DNA of 64,000 nt from Oscillatoriales cyanobacterium (lineage in GTDB: Bacteria; Cyanobacteriota; Cyanobacteriia; Cyanobacteriales; Microcoleaceae), in the NCBI GenBank assembly GCA_004294385.1, contig REAP01000012.1, positions 32,928 to 96,927 on the forward strand, read 5' to 3'. The translations under genes were made by a program, and so were the position numbers. This document shows, one piece after another, positions 25,748-34,133 of the stretch (position 1 is its first letter; the number at the start of each line of letters is the position of its first letter). Below the pieces are notes generated by a model that did no database searches, was not told the DNA's origin, and saw only the letters and a program-made list of their open reading frames with translations.

Positions 25748-26107
25748 TTAATCTGCATCGGAACACGATCGCGCCGGCAGAATCTGGCCGCATCGCCGAT
25801 AGTCCGACAGGTACTGTTCCAGGGCGAGAAACTGAACTAGATTGAGGCTGTAGTAGATCCAGCGCCCTTCTTGGCGGCTGCGGACTAAAGCTGCTTCCTT
25901 CAAGGTTTTGAGGTGAAAAGAGAGTTTGGACTGAGGAACTCCAAGCCGATCGCACAAATCGCAAACACACAACTCCTGTTCCCGCAGCAACTCCAGAATC
26001 TGAATCCGCAGGGGGTCAGAAAGAGCGTGAAAGCCCGCAGCGATCTGTTTTGCCGAAATTTGGGACTTTCCTACCAAATCCGGTGTAATAGTAGAATTTT
26101 TAAGCAT
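25748..26107 (-). CDS. arsR: ArsR-family transcriptional repressor
   Basis: The protein has about 119 residues from the ATG at 26107. It has a winged-helix fold with LSDPLRIQILELLREQELCVCDLCDRLG (read as helices 2-3), the ELCVCDLC metal-binding motif in the alpha-3 region and the recognition stretch QSKLSFHLKTLKEAALV. Cys residues in CVCDLC suit trivalent arsenic or antimony. It precedes the operator and the aquaporin gene. The small membrane-protein gene ends only 3 bp upstream, so arsR may be partly read from that transcript. Confidence 0.92.
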   Translation of the reverse strand: MLKNSTITPDLVGKSQISAKQIAAGFHALSDPLRIQILELLREQELCVCDLCDRLGVPQSKLSFHLKTLKEAALVRSRQEGRWIYYSLNLVQFLALEQYLSDYRRCGQILPARSCSDAD

Positions 26108-26110
26108 CAA

Positions 26111-26374
26111 TTATTTAGAATTCTCTACCCTGGCTGGAACATTAGTCAATCCTGCTTTTTGCATCAGCGAGATTACACCTATAGATACGATTCCCCCAAT
26201 AATCGCACCGACAACTATCAGGATAATAAAGAATTTTTGCAGAGTTTTTTTAGTCGCCGGATGGTAGCGTCTCGGCAATTCTCCTTCTTCGTCATCAAGT
26301 TGATCTGGATCTTGATTTAAGGGGTCTAGCGGATTGGATGGATTTGAGTTAAACGGGTTCGGCAGTTGATTCAT
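26111..26374 (-). CDS. Small single-span membrane protein (87 aa)
   Basis: The N-terminal 45 residues are Asn/Pro/Asp-rich (PNPFNSNPSNPLDPL, then acidic DDEEGELPRRYHP). A transmembrane helix (about 48-72, FFIILIVVGAIIGGIVSIGVI) and a short tail follow. It resembles conserved hypothetical cyanobacterial proteins. Its stop abuts arsR, with 3 bp between stop and ATG, which could mean translational coupling, but nothing in the sequence ties it to arsenic. Confidence 0.6.
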   Translation of the reverse strand: MNQLPNPFNSNPSNPLDPLNQDPDQLDDEEGELPRRYHPATKKTLQKFFIILIVVGAIIGGIVSIGVISLMQKAGLTNVPARVENSK

Positions 26375-26485
26375 GGCTGGGTTTGGTTGAACAAAGGATA
26401 TTAATAACTATCTTAGCTTGCGATTTGCCGCCGCAACTTAAATAATACATTCTGGCTTTACTCAAGACTCTATAAAATTTATTAA

Positions 26486-26663
26486 GATACCGAGCTTTCT
26501 CAGAATTAATCTCTAGTGCTAAAGGCAGATTAAATTGCAAAGTTTCTTTCAAAAAATTGCTGGGTTCTATTTCGGGAATGTTGGCAAATAAGTCAACCGT
26601 TCTCGTCAAGGTTATGCCAAAATTTGTCTTAATTTGTTCGACGCTAAATTGACTGTAGGGCAT
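26486..26663 (-). pseudogene. Truncated N-terminus of a cyanobacterial conserved protein
   Basis: The first about 58 residues (MPYSQFSVEQIKTNFGIT, LFANIPEIEPSNFL, LPLALEINSEKAR) look like the start of a family of about 200-residue cyanobacterial proteins that resemble PD-(D/E)xK nucleases. After EKAR the frame runs into unrelated AT-rich DNA and stops at 26349. The catalytic part is missing, so I read it as a gene remnant. The family link is from memory of similar sequences. Confidence 0.45.
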
Positions 26664-26788
26664 TTAACTCCGTCTCCCGAAAAATTAAGTATTTTTAAGA
26701 AGCTAACATCAGATCAATCATCATATCACTTGAGGCGCTAAAATGTAGTCAGATACAAGGTTTCCACAGTCCCCAAAATTTTTATACT

Positions 26789-27016
26789 ATGACGTTACAC
26801 GAACTGCAAGACCGAGCACTGAGGTTGTCCGCCCAGGAGCGATGGCAGCTAATCAATGCTTTGATGCGATCGCTCCAACCGAAACCCCGATCGAAGGTGA
26901 AACCCAAGGGTTTAGCCGCGAGTTTAATCGGCATTGCGAAAACGGACGCGCCACCACCTACAGATGCAGAAGTAAAGGCAATGTTGGATGAGCGGTTAGT
27001 GCAAAAGTATCTGTGA
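26789..27016 (+). CDS. Antitoxin-like protein paired with PIN toxin
   Basis: This 75-residue protein with the N-terminal helix-rich sequence LHELQDRALRLSAQERWQLI and a basic Pro-rich middle (PKPRSKVKPKG) precedes a PIN-domain gene. Its TGA overlaps the toxin ATG by one base (TGATG), the usual arrangement for co-translated toxin-antitoxin pairs. No DNA-binding domain can be assigned with confidence. Confidence 0.65.
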   Translation: MTLHELQDRALRLSAQERWQLINALMRSLQPKPRSKVKPKGLAASLIGIAKTDAPPPTDAEVKAMLDERLVQKYL

Positions 27017-27441
27017 TGAAAGTTTTATTTGATACCAATGTTTTATTGGATGCAATGCTGGGACGGGAACCTTTTTTAGCGGACGCTATTTTTTTACTGA
27101 ATGCAGTTGAATCAGGGCGAATTGAAGGATTTATGTCGGCGACAACGGTTACGGATGTGCATTATTTGGTTGCACGACAAACCAAGAGTTCTGAAGCTGC
27201 GATTGGAGCGGTAACTAGACTGTTGGCATTAATGGAAATTTGTGCGGTAGATCGAGAGGTTCTGGAGCAAGCGATCGCACTGGAATTACCGGATTTTGAA
27301 GATGCCGTGCAAATAGCGTGTGCGATCGAGTTAGATTTAGAGGCGATCGTTACTCGCGATCTGAATGGATTCGTAGGGTCGCCTGTTCCCGTTTTCTCAC
27401 CTCAAGAACTAAGAAGTCGGTGCGATCTAGCAGAGGGCTGA
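27016..27441 (+). CDS. PIN-domain ribonuclease toxin (VapC-like)
   Basis: The 141-residue PIN protein has the acidic active-site residues in FDTNVLLDAML, a middle Glu in MSATTVTDVHYL, LPDFEDAVQIACA and IVTRDLNGF. VapC-type PIN toxins cleave tRNA or rRNA and are held inactive by the upstream antitoxin. The start is the ATG at 27016; an overlapping GTG at 27013 is less likely. Intact catalytic residues suggest activity. Confidence 0.85.
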   Translation: MKVLFDTNVLLDAMLGREPFLADAIFLLNAVESGRIEGFMSATTVTDVHYLVARQTKSSEAAIGAVTRLLALMEICAVDREVLEQAIALELPDFEDAVQIACAIELDLEAIVTRDLNGFVGSPVPVFSPQELRSRCDLAEG

Positions 27442-27523
27442 ATCAATTAGGCGATCGGTGTTTCATCCCCGGCTTAAAAGCGCGGAAATGAAACACTTAC
27501 AAAAAAAATATTCGTATCTATTA

Positions 27524-28195
27524 TTACTCTGCTTTCGACAGGCGATCGAGCGAAAATGTGGCCGCCTCAGATACTTGAGAATTAGCATCTTTTTCTAAGT
27601 ATTTTAAAGCCGAGATACTTTTGGCGCTAGGCAAATTTCCCAAAGCTTCGGCTAGCCGTTGACGGATTAGCCAATCTTCTGACTGAGCAAAATTCAGAAT
27701 GCGATCGATCGCCTCAATCGCCTTAATTTCTCCCAAAGCCGAAATCGCCGCCTGCTGAATCACCACTTGTTCGCTTTCGAGAGCTTTCAGCAACACATCA
27801 CGAGCTCGCGGATCTTTGAGATTTCCCAGAGAAACCGCCGCACTGAAGCGCACCAACCATTCGGTATCCTCATAAAAAGCGTGTACCAAAGCGTCAAAAG
27901 CTCTGATATCTTCCAGATAGCCCAGAGCACCAGCAGCATCAGCGCGAATCCCGTAATCCGGGTCAGTTTCTAGCAATTTGACTAGAATGGGATAGCACTC
28001 TTCAGTCGGTTTGACTCCAAGAGCAAACACAGCCATCGATCGCACTTGCAAACTTTTGTCATTCAAAACCTTTTTAATCAAAGGCACCGCCTCCTCTGCC
28101 GACACACCCCGCAAGTTGGCCAAAGCCACCATGCGATCGGCTGAATTTTCGCTTTCTAACTTAGCTGCAATTTCCTGTAAGCTTAAAGTTGTCAT
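27524..28195 (-). CDS. nblB: HEAT-repeat protein, NblB-like
   Basis: This 223-residue solenoid has about six HEAT units: SADRMVALANLRG, LQVRSMAVFALGVK, YGIRADAAGALGYLED, LVRFSAAVSLGNLKDPRA, IQQAAISALGEI and LIRQRLAEALGNL. The length and sequence match the NblB family, which is related to CpcE-type bilin lyases and helps degrade phycobilisomes during nutrient stress. NblB is thought to bind chromophore sites on phycobiliproteins. The assignment comes from recalled similarity, and other phycobilin-lyase-like HEAT proteins cannot be excluded. Confidence 0.6.
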   Translation of the reverse strand: MTTLSLQEIAAKLESENSADRMVALANLRGVSAEEAVPLIKKVLNDKSLQVRSMAVFALGVKPTEECYPILVKLLETDPDYGIRADAAGALGYLEDIRAFDALVHAFYEDTEWLVRFSAAVSLGNLKDPRARDVLLKALESEQVVIQQAAISALGEIKAIEAIDRILNFAQSEDWLIRQRLAEALGNLPSAKSISALKYLEKDANSQVSEAATFSLDRLSKAE

Positions 28196-28278
28196 TAGGG
28201 ATGAATTTTTAGTAAAACTTTACATTTCTCTTGTTTTGATTATATAACATTTCTCCGTTGAGTGAAGTACACAGTATG

Positions 28279-28539
28279 GTAGGGACACGGCGTCGTGCCC
28301 ATTGGTGTCAACTTAAGCTTTTAGTCCACCAGTCCTCCCAACCGCCCGGTAGTCCTAAGCGGGGTTGAAACCCCTGTCTAATAGCGAAAGTCCTCTAAAA
28401 GAGGACTGAAGAGAAGAATCTCAACTCATTAGTCCTCTTTTAGAGGACTTTAGCTTTGAGACAGGGGTTTCAACCCCGCTTAGGACTATCGGTTTTACCT
28501 GATTGTTGACACTCCTTGGGCTCGCTTGAGTGTCCCTAC
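28279..28539. mobile_element. Foldback (MITE-like) element, copy 1
   Basis: This 261-bp palindromic element begins GTAGGGACAC and ends GTGTCCCTAC. Inside, GTGTCAAC (left) and GTTGACAC (right) form a second inverted pair. The centre folds on GGGGTTGAAACCCCTGTCTAA/TTGAGACAGGGGTTTCAACCCC and on AGTCCTCTAAAAGAGGACT/AGTCCTCTTTTAGAGGACT. A diverged copy with the same nested layout lies at 56009-56258. No coding sequence is present. The surrounding 28196-28714 gap holds nothing else except the promoter region of the next gene. Confidence 0.8.
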
Positions 28540-28714
28540 AGCCGCAGGGCTGTATTTCATCCGATGGAAAACTGCTATAGGCGATCGTTGATCAGTAGTC
28601 AAAAACCTGTCTATAATTTTCTGTAGCTTCTCTATTTAAACGAATTATAATTATTTATAAATGACCATCGGCTGTCTGTTTTTTCAATAATTATAGGCTT
28701 ACCGATCTACTATT

Positions 28715-31174
28715 ATGCCGTTGTACCACCAGCCCTTTTACTCCTCAGCATTAGAACAAGCGATCGACCGCTACCCCCTAACTGCTGGGCAGGATACTTC
28801 CTTAGTAGTGGCGATCGCGCTGATGAGTCAGTTGCAAAACAGTTGTCCGCTAGTCAAGACAACTTTACCCTCAGACCGCGGGGTCATGCACGAATTACCC
28901 CCAGCCGACAAAATGCGCGCCCCGTGCGTGCTAGTGGTGCATAACCAGCAGATGATTGGCGCGGGAAATTTATCAGACAACCCCAGCCGAGGGCTATTAA
29001 TCGGAATATTAACCCCAGCCGACCTAGTTCGTCTGATTGCTTCTGGAAAAATAGACACTCAGAAAAAAGTAGCCCTACACAAAATACCGATTTCCGAAGT
29101 CATGTCCCCAGTATCAGTATCCCTGACAGAATCCGATGACCAAGACGTGTTCGCCGCTTTATCCTTATTTCGCCAGCACGGAATTCGCTATTTGCCGATA
29201 GTCAATCAATTTCGCCACTTGGTAGGAGTCCTGACTAGAGAAAGAATTCGCCAAGTTTTGCAACCCTCAAACATTCTCAAATTGCGGCGAGTCGCAGAAT
29301 TGATGACTACGCCAATTACAGCGCCCCACACCTCCTCGCTGTTCACAATAGCGGAACTGATGTCACAACATCAAGTCAGTTCCGTAGTGATTACAAAAAA
29401 CAAAGAAGTAACAATGGAGAAACCCAAAAATGATCATACCTCCATTTTTCACTATTCTTTTCAGCAACCCCTAGGCATAATCACCGAATACGACATTGTA
29501 CAAGCGCAGTTTCTCGAACTAGATTTCGAGAAAACCTTGGCTTCCCAAGTCATGGTCACTCCCCTGAAACTAATCAAACCAGCCGATTCGCTGTGGCAGG
29601 CCCACAAGCAAATGCAGCAGCAACAAGTGCAGCGATTAGTTGTGTGCGGGGGACGAGGAGAACTGTTGGGAATTATTACTCAAACCAGCTTGCTGAGAGT
29701 CCTTGACCCGACAGAAATGTACAGAGTTGTCAAACAGTTGCAGCACTCCGTTTATCAACTCCAAGCCGAAAAAGTGGAACTACTACAAAGTCGTAATGCC
29801 AAACTAGAACTACAGGTTCGGGAACGAACGGCAAAACTGCACGAACAAGTACAGCGCGATCGGCTTTTGACTCAGATTGCCTTGCGGATTCACCAATCCC
29901 TAAACCTCGAAGAAATTCTCCACGCCAGCGTCGATGAAGTCCGCCAAGTTTTGCAAGCAGACCGAGTAGCAATCCTGCATTTAGAGTCGAGCAATTCCGG
30001 CATTGTCGTGGCAGAATCCGTTGCCGAAAATTGGTCTTCTATTTTGGGAGAAATCTTTCCAGATACTATGTGGCAAGAAGGTGAATCCGTGCTGGAAGAG
30101 CAAATTTATGCCGTTCCCCACATTGACCAAGCTAATCTAAATCCCGAAAAATATGCGCGCTTCCAGAAAGCTCAAATCAAAGCATATTTAATTGTCCCAA
30201 TTTTGCAAGACAGTAATTTGTGGGGGATGATGTGCGTCCACCAATGTTCTGAATCCCGACAGTGGCAGCCTTCAGAAATCGATTTGTTACTGCAACTGGC
30301 AACTCAGGTTGCGATCGCAATTCAGCAAGCACAACTGTACAAGCAGGTGCAGAACCTCAACACCGACCTCGAACGCCAAGTTCAAGAACGCACCGCCGAA
30401 TTGCAGCAAAAAGTTCACGAACTCCAGCAGTTAAACGTGATCAAAGATGAATTTCTCAGCACAGTTTCCCACGAATTGCGGACACCTTTAGCTAATATGA
30501 AAATGGCTATTCATATGCTGAAAGTTTCTCCGACGCTTGACCGCCGTCAGGTTTATTTAGAAATATTAGAAGCAGAATGTACTAGAGAAACCGATCTAAT
30601 TAATGCTTTGCTCGATTTGCAGCGACTGGAAGCAGGAGCTTGTGCGATCGACCTCGAACCAGTAAACTTACAAATCTGGCTACCTACGATTATTGAACCA
30701 TTCTATACCCGCGCCCAAAACCGCCACCAGCATTTACGAGTCGATTTCGTGTCCAAACTCCCCACTATCAATTCTAACCGTGCTAGTTTGGGGCGAATCT
30801 TAGCAGAACTGTTAAACAATGCCTGTAAATATACCGCCAATGACGGCGAAATTGCTCTCAGGGTTGAGTGCAAAGGTGCAAAGAGTAGACAACAAGAAAT
30901 ACAAGCAAAAGGAAGTGTTTTCAATTCAGAAATTAAATTTACACTCAGCAATGAATCAGAAATTCCTAGGTCGGAATTGCCACGAATTTTTGAGAAATTT
31001 TATCGCGTTCCCAATGCCGATCCCTGGAAACAAGGTGGCACAGGTTTGGGTTTAGCTTTAGCCCAAAAACTTGTCGAACAATTGGAGGGGAAAATAGAGG
31101 TTGAAAGCGGAAATGGCAACACTATTTTTACTGTAACATTTCCGATTGGGCAGGATCAGGAATTGGTAAATTGA
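28715..31174 (+). CDS. Soluble sensor histidine kinase with CBS domains and GAF
   Basis: The 819-residue kinase has no membrane segment. About residues 10-340 contain four CBS motifs in two pairs (DLVRLIASG, then ISEVMSPVSVSL, FRQHGIRYLPIVN, ELMTTPITAP, ASQVMVTPLKLI and VQRLVVCGG), a likely adenine-nucleotide sensor. A coiled coil leads to a GAF domain (about 385-550), then HisKA with phospho-His586 in VSHELRTPLANMK, and HATPase_c with LLNNACKY and GGTGLGLAL. The combination suggests coupling of energy state and a small-molecule signal. No response regulator is nearby. Confidence 0.9.
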   Translation: MPLYHQPFYSSALEQAIDRYPLTAGQDTSLVVAIALMSQLQNSCPLVKTTLPSDRGVMHELPPADKMRAPCVLVVHNQQMIGAGNLSDNPSRGLLIGILTPADLVRLIASGKIDTQKKVALHKIPISEVMSPVSVSLTESDDQDVFAALSLFRQHGIRYLPIVNQFRHLVGVLTRERIRQVLQPSNILKLRRVAELMTTPITAPHTSSLFTIAELMSQHQVSSVVITKNKEVTMEKPKNDHTSIFHYSFQQPLGIITEYDIVQAQFLELDFEKTLASQVMVTPLKLIKPADSLWQAHKQMQQQQVQRLVVCGGRGELLGIITQTSLLRVLDPTEMYRVVKQLQHSVYQLQAEKVELLQSRNAKLELQVRERTAKLHEQVQRDRLLTQIALRIHQSLNLEEILHASVDEVRQVLQADRVAILHLESSNSGIVVAESVAENWSSILGEIFPDTMWQEGESVLEEQIYAVPHIDQANLNPEKYARFQKAQIKAYLIVPILQDSNLWGMMCVHQCSESRQWQPSEIDLLLQLATQVAIAIQQAQLYKQVQNLNTDLERQVQERTAELQQKVHELQQLNVIKDEFLSTVSHELRTPLANMKMAIHMLKVSPTLDRRQVYLEILEAECTRETDLINALLDLQRLEAGACAIDLEPVNLQIWLPTIIEPFYTRAQNRHQHLRVDFVSKLPTINSNRASLGRILAELLNNACKYTANDGEIALRVECKGAKSRQQEIQAKGSVFNSEIKFTLSNESEIPRSELPRIFEKFYRVPNADPWKQGGTGLGLALAQKLVEQLEGKIEVESGNGNTIFTVTFPIGQDQELVN

Positions 31175-31374
31175 ATTTGTTTCTGAAGAAACAACGTCAC
31201 TCAATATTCACAATATTTTGCGCTCTACTTTCCACTTAAACGTCGAAGCTGATCTCGAAAATAGCAAAAACTTGGTGATAAATTCTTGTCCACATCTATC
31301 AGTTATAATATCGCCGGGGCGGGTTTACTAAATCTATCACTTGTTTTAGAGATTTTGGTGAACCCTTCGACTAC

Positions 31375-31425
31375 GCGGTTCCTGAGCGGAGTCGAAGGGC
31401 AGGGCATCGCCCGCCCCTACAGGAA
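31375..31425. repeat. Dispersed CGACTACGC...GGAGTCGAAGGG repeat
   Basis: CCTTCGACTACGCGGTTCCTGAGCGGAGTCGAAGGG is an inverted repeat, followed by GGGCATCGCCCGCCCCTAC. Members of the CTTCGACTACGCTCAGG family also occur near 10140, 18770, 22265, 34865, 40360 and 46710. Confidence 0.7.
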
Positions 31426-31455
31426 TTAGGTCTGTGTTTATTTGGTATCGCCAAT

Positions 31456-32880
31456 TTAATTGCCTGCTTTCTTTTCTCTGAGTTTCAACAATATTTCTGC
31501 ATGAACTTCGCGGGTAATCGGATAAAAATATGTGAGAATCATGCCAGCAATTAAGGCAATTGTTGGCAAAGGCCCGATCGCAAATCGAATCGCAAACAGT
31601 GCAGAATCCGGCTGTACTGGTGGTGCTTGTCCCTGAACCGTGGCAAGGAATCCAGCTCTTTCTAACGCCTGTCCTACAAACCACAAACCCAGCGCCAACC
31701 CGATTTTTTGCAGTAGTACCATAAACGAATAGAAAACACCTTCGCGTCTTTCTCCCGTTTGCAGTTCGTCGAGTTCAATCACATCCGGTATCATCGACCA
31801 AGGTACTAAATAAGCAGTGGAAACTCCGACACCAGCCATAACTGCTAACACGTACATCAGAACCACTTGTCCTGGTTGCAAGAAAAACAGTCCAGCTTGG
31901 GCGATAATCCACAAACTCATGCCCATAAAATATACGGCTTTTTTGCCGTATCTTTCGCTGACTTTACTCCAAACAAACAACATAGCGAGTGCAGTACCTT
32001 GAACTGCGATCGCAGTTTGGGTAAAAGCTTCCTGCGGTAGTTTCATCCAATCGATCACAAAATAAGGCAAAATAGAAGCAGTTAATTGGACTCCCAACCA
32101 AGAACAGAGATAAATGCCAATTACATACAAAAAAGGGCGATTGTTAAATGCAATCCGTAACTGTTCTTTCAGCGGTAAGGAAGTTGAATTATCTTCTACT
32201 GGATTTTCTTGCAGTTGAGAGAAGACGTGTTTGCGAGTCCCCAAAAAACACCAATACAAAGGCAAGACTGAAATTACTGTACAGACAGCACCTAAAATTA
32301 TGTATTTTTGGGTATTGTCTTTAACTAAGGCAAAGATAATTTGTGCTAAAATTAGTGACAGAATACTGCCACCAATCGAGAAAGCAAACCGAAAACTATT
32401 CAGGCTAGTACGTTCGTTGTAGTCTTGGGTTAATTCTGGGGTAAGTGCGGTGTAGGGAAGATTGACAGCCGTGTAAGCGGTGTTGAATAAAATAGAGATA
32501 ATCACATAGTACCAAAACAGTATGGTTGGATTTGTGCTGGGAACAATCCATTGCAAAAAGAAGAAGATACCGAAAGGAATTGCGCCGTATACCATCCAAG
32601 GATACCGACGGCCCCAGGGGTGAGAGGTGCGATCGCTCAAAACCCCTACAATGGGATCATTGATAGCGTCCCAAACCTTACCAATCAGCAAAATATTGCT
32701 AGCAGTACCAGGAGACAAACCGGCGACACTGGTAAAAAACAGTAGTAGGAAAAATACTAGAACATTCGCAGTGATAGCTGGGCCGAGGTCTCCGGCACCG
32801 TAGGCTAATTTTGTCGAGAAACTGAGTTTTTTTGATTCGGGGTTGTTGGTGGCTGTTAGAGGAGGGGAAGTGTTGCTCAT
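31456..32880 (-). CDS. MFS transporter of the glycoside-pentoside-hexuronide (GPH) type
   Basis: The 474-residue permease has twelve predicted helices. Melibiose-carrier-type signatures are KLAYGAGDLGPAI at the N-terminus, KVWDAINDPIVGVLSDRT (GPH cation-binding region), GRRYPWMVYGAIP, YTALTPELTQDYNERT and WSMIPDVIELDELQTGERREG in the second half. GPH proteins move sugars with sodium or protons. The substrate cannot be read from sequence, and cyanobacterial members are mostly uncharacterised. The gene is solitary, flanked by repeat-rich gaps. Confidence 0.85.
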   Translation of the reverse strand: MSNTSPPLTATNNPESKKLSFSTKLAYGAGDLGPAITANVLVFFLLLFFTSVAGLSPGTASNILLIGKVWDAINDPIVGVLSDRTSHPWGRRYPWMVYGAIPFGIFFFLQWIVPSTNPTILFWYYVIISILFNTAYTAVNLPYTALTPELTQDYNERTSLNSFRFAFSIGGSILSLILAQIIFALVKDNTQKYIILGAVCTVISVLPLYWCFLGTRKHVFSQLQENPVEDNSTSLPLKEQLRIAFNNRPFLYVIGIYLCSWLGVQLTASILPYFVIDWMKLPQEAFTQTAIAVQGTALAMLFVWSKVSERYGKKAVYFMGMSLWIIAQAGLFFLQPGQVVLMYVLAVMAGVGVSTAYLVPWSMIPDVIELDELQTGERREGVFYSFMVLLQKIGLALGLWFVGQALERAGFLATVQGQAPPVQPDSALFAIRFAIGPLPTIALIAGMILTYFYPITREVHAEILLKLREKKAGN

Positions 32881-33038
32881 AAACTTTGATTTCCGGGTTG
32901 TTTGATAGGTGGGGACTTTGTAGTAGAAGTATAGCTTGCTATTCGTCTTATGACTAAGTTTACTATGGCGATCGGGATTATTCTGAAAATTTAGTAATTG
33001 GCAATTGGAAATTAGGCATTGCGAATTGATAGATTTGT

Positions 33039-33440
33039 AGGGGCGGGTTCACCAACAATAATCGCCCCAAAACAAACAATCTCAAAAACCCGCCCTACCC
33101 AACAAACTAGCCAAATGTACGTTCAGATTTGCGGTGGGTAGGGGCGGGTTCACCAACAATAATCGCCCCAAAACAAACAATCTCAAAAACCCGCCCTACC
33201 CAACAAACCAACCAAATGTACGTTCAGATTTGCGGTGGGTAGGGGCGGGTTCACCAACAATAATCGCCCCAAAACAAACAATCTCAAAAACCCGCCCTAC
33301 CCAATAAACTAGCCAAATGTACGTTCAGATTTGCGGTTGGTAGGGGCGGGTTCACAACAATAATCGCCACAAAACAAACAATCTCAAAAACCCGCCCTAC
33401 CCAACAAACTAGCCAAATGTACGTTCAGATTTGCGGTGGG
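33039..33440. repeat. 101-bp tandem repeat, four units
   Basis: Units beginning AGGGGCGGGTTCACCAACAA start at 33039, 33140, 33241 and 33342, an exact 101-bp period. Each unit contains a TAATCGCCCCAAAACAAACAATC stretch, an inverted GGGCGGGTT/AACCCGCCC pair and an ATGTACGTTCAGATTTGCGG tail. Units differ by only a few bases. A partial fifth start lies near 33441 and a related sequence at 39503-39563. The gap 32881-33550 otherwise contains no gene. Confidence 0.9.
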
Positions 33441-33550
33441 GTTGGGGCGGGTTTATCTGAATTTTTGGTCATTGTTCTGTATGGTTTGCGAACCCGCCCC
33501 TACAACGTTTTGATGATTCGTTTAATATCAATAAACCCGCCCCCACAAAC

Positions 33551-34108
33551 TTAAGGAAATAGTCGTGAAATCTGAACTTCTATTTCTGGAAATGCCAGCA
33601 TTGACAAAACATCATCTTCATTAAATATTGTTTCTAGTTGGTAGTTTCCCTCGTGGGGTTCGCGAAAGACATAAACTTGCCACTTATTAACATCAATTAT
33701 CCAATAATCAATAATTCCCGCCCTAGCATAAGCTGGCGCTTTTCGCTTGCGGTCTGTTTCTAAAGTCGTGTCAGCTATTTCTATTAATAAGAAAATGTTA
33801 GAGGGTGCGGGGTGGAAATCTTGGTAGAGTCGGGAGTCAATTTGTACTACAGCAATATCCGGTTCTGGTTCGGAATTTGTACTTAGTGCGATCGGATCTT
33901 GGATGCGAATTAAAGCAAGTCCCGTTAGTAGATTTCTCAGATAGTCGGCCGCGCAGAGATTAGTTGCTGCGTGGGGAGGATTTTTAGCACTCATTGAAAT
34001 AATTTGCCCATCAATCAATTCGACTCGTTCATCGGGACTGAGAATGCCAGTTTCACTCATGCGGCGGTATTCGGTTACATTCCACAAGCGTACATCTGTT
34101 ACAGTCAT
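33551..34108 (-). CDS. Uma2 family endonuclease-like protein (DUF820)
   Basis: The 185-residue Uma2 protein has VTEYRRMSETGILSPDERVELIDGQII at the N-terminus (read as helix plus strand). It also has the PEPDIAVVQID motif, IFLLIEIADTTLETDRKRKAPAYARAGIIDYWIID (IEI strand, then helix) and WQVYVFREP. The putative PD-(D/E)xK residues (Asp in PDIAV, Glu in LIEI) are intact. It is distant from the 7794-8366 paralogue. It ends beside the 101-bp repeat region. Confidence 0.85.
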   Translation of the reverse strand: MTVTDVRLWNVTEYRRMSETGILSPDERVELIDGQIISMSAKNPPHAATNLCAADYLRNLLTGLALIRIQDPIALSTNSEPEPDIAVVQIDSRLYQDFHPAPSNIFLLIEIADTTLETDRKRKAPAYARAGIIDYWIIDVNKWQVYVFREPHEGNYQLETIFNEDDVLSMLAFPEIEVQISRLFP

Positions 34109-34133
34109 GGCACAATTTCCTTACTTTTTAATA

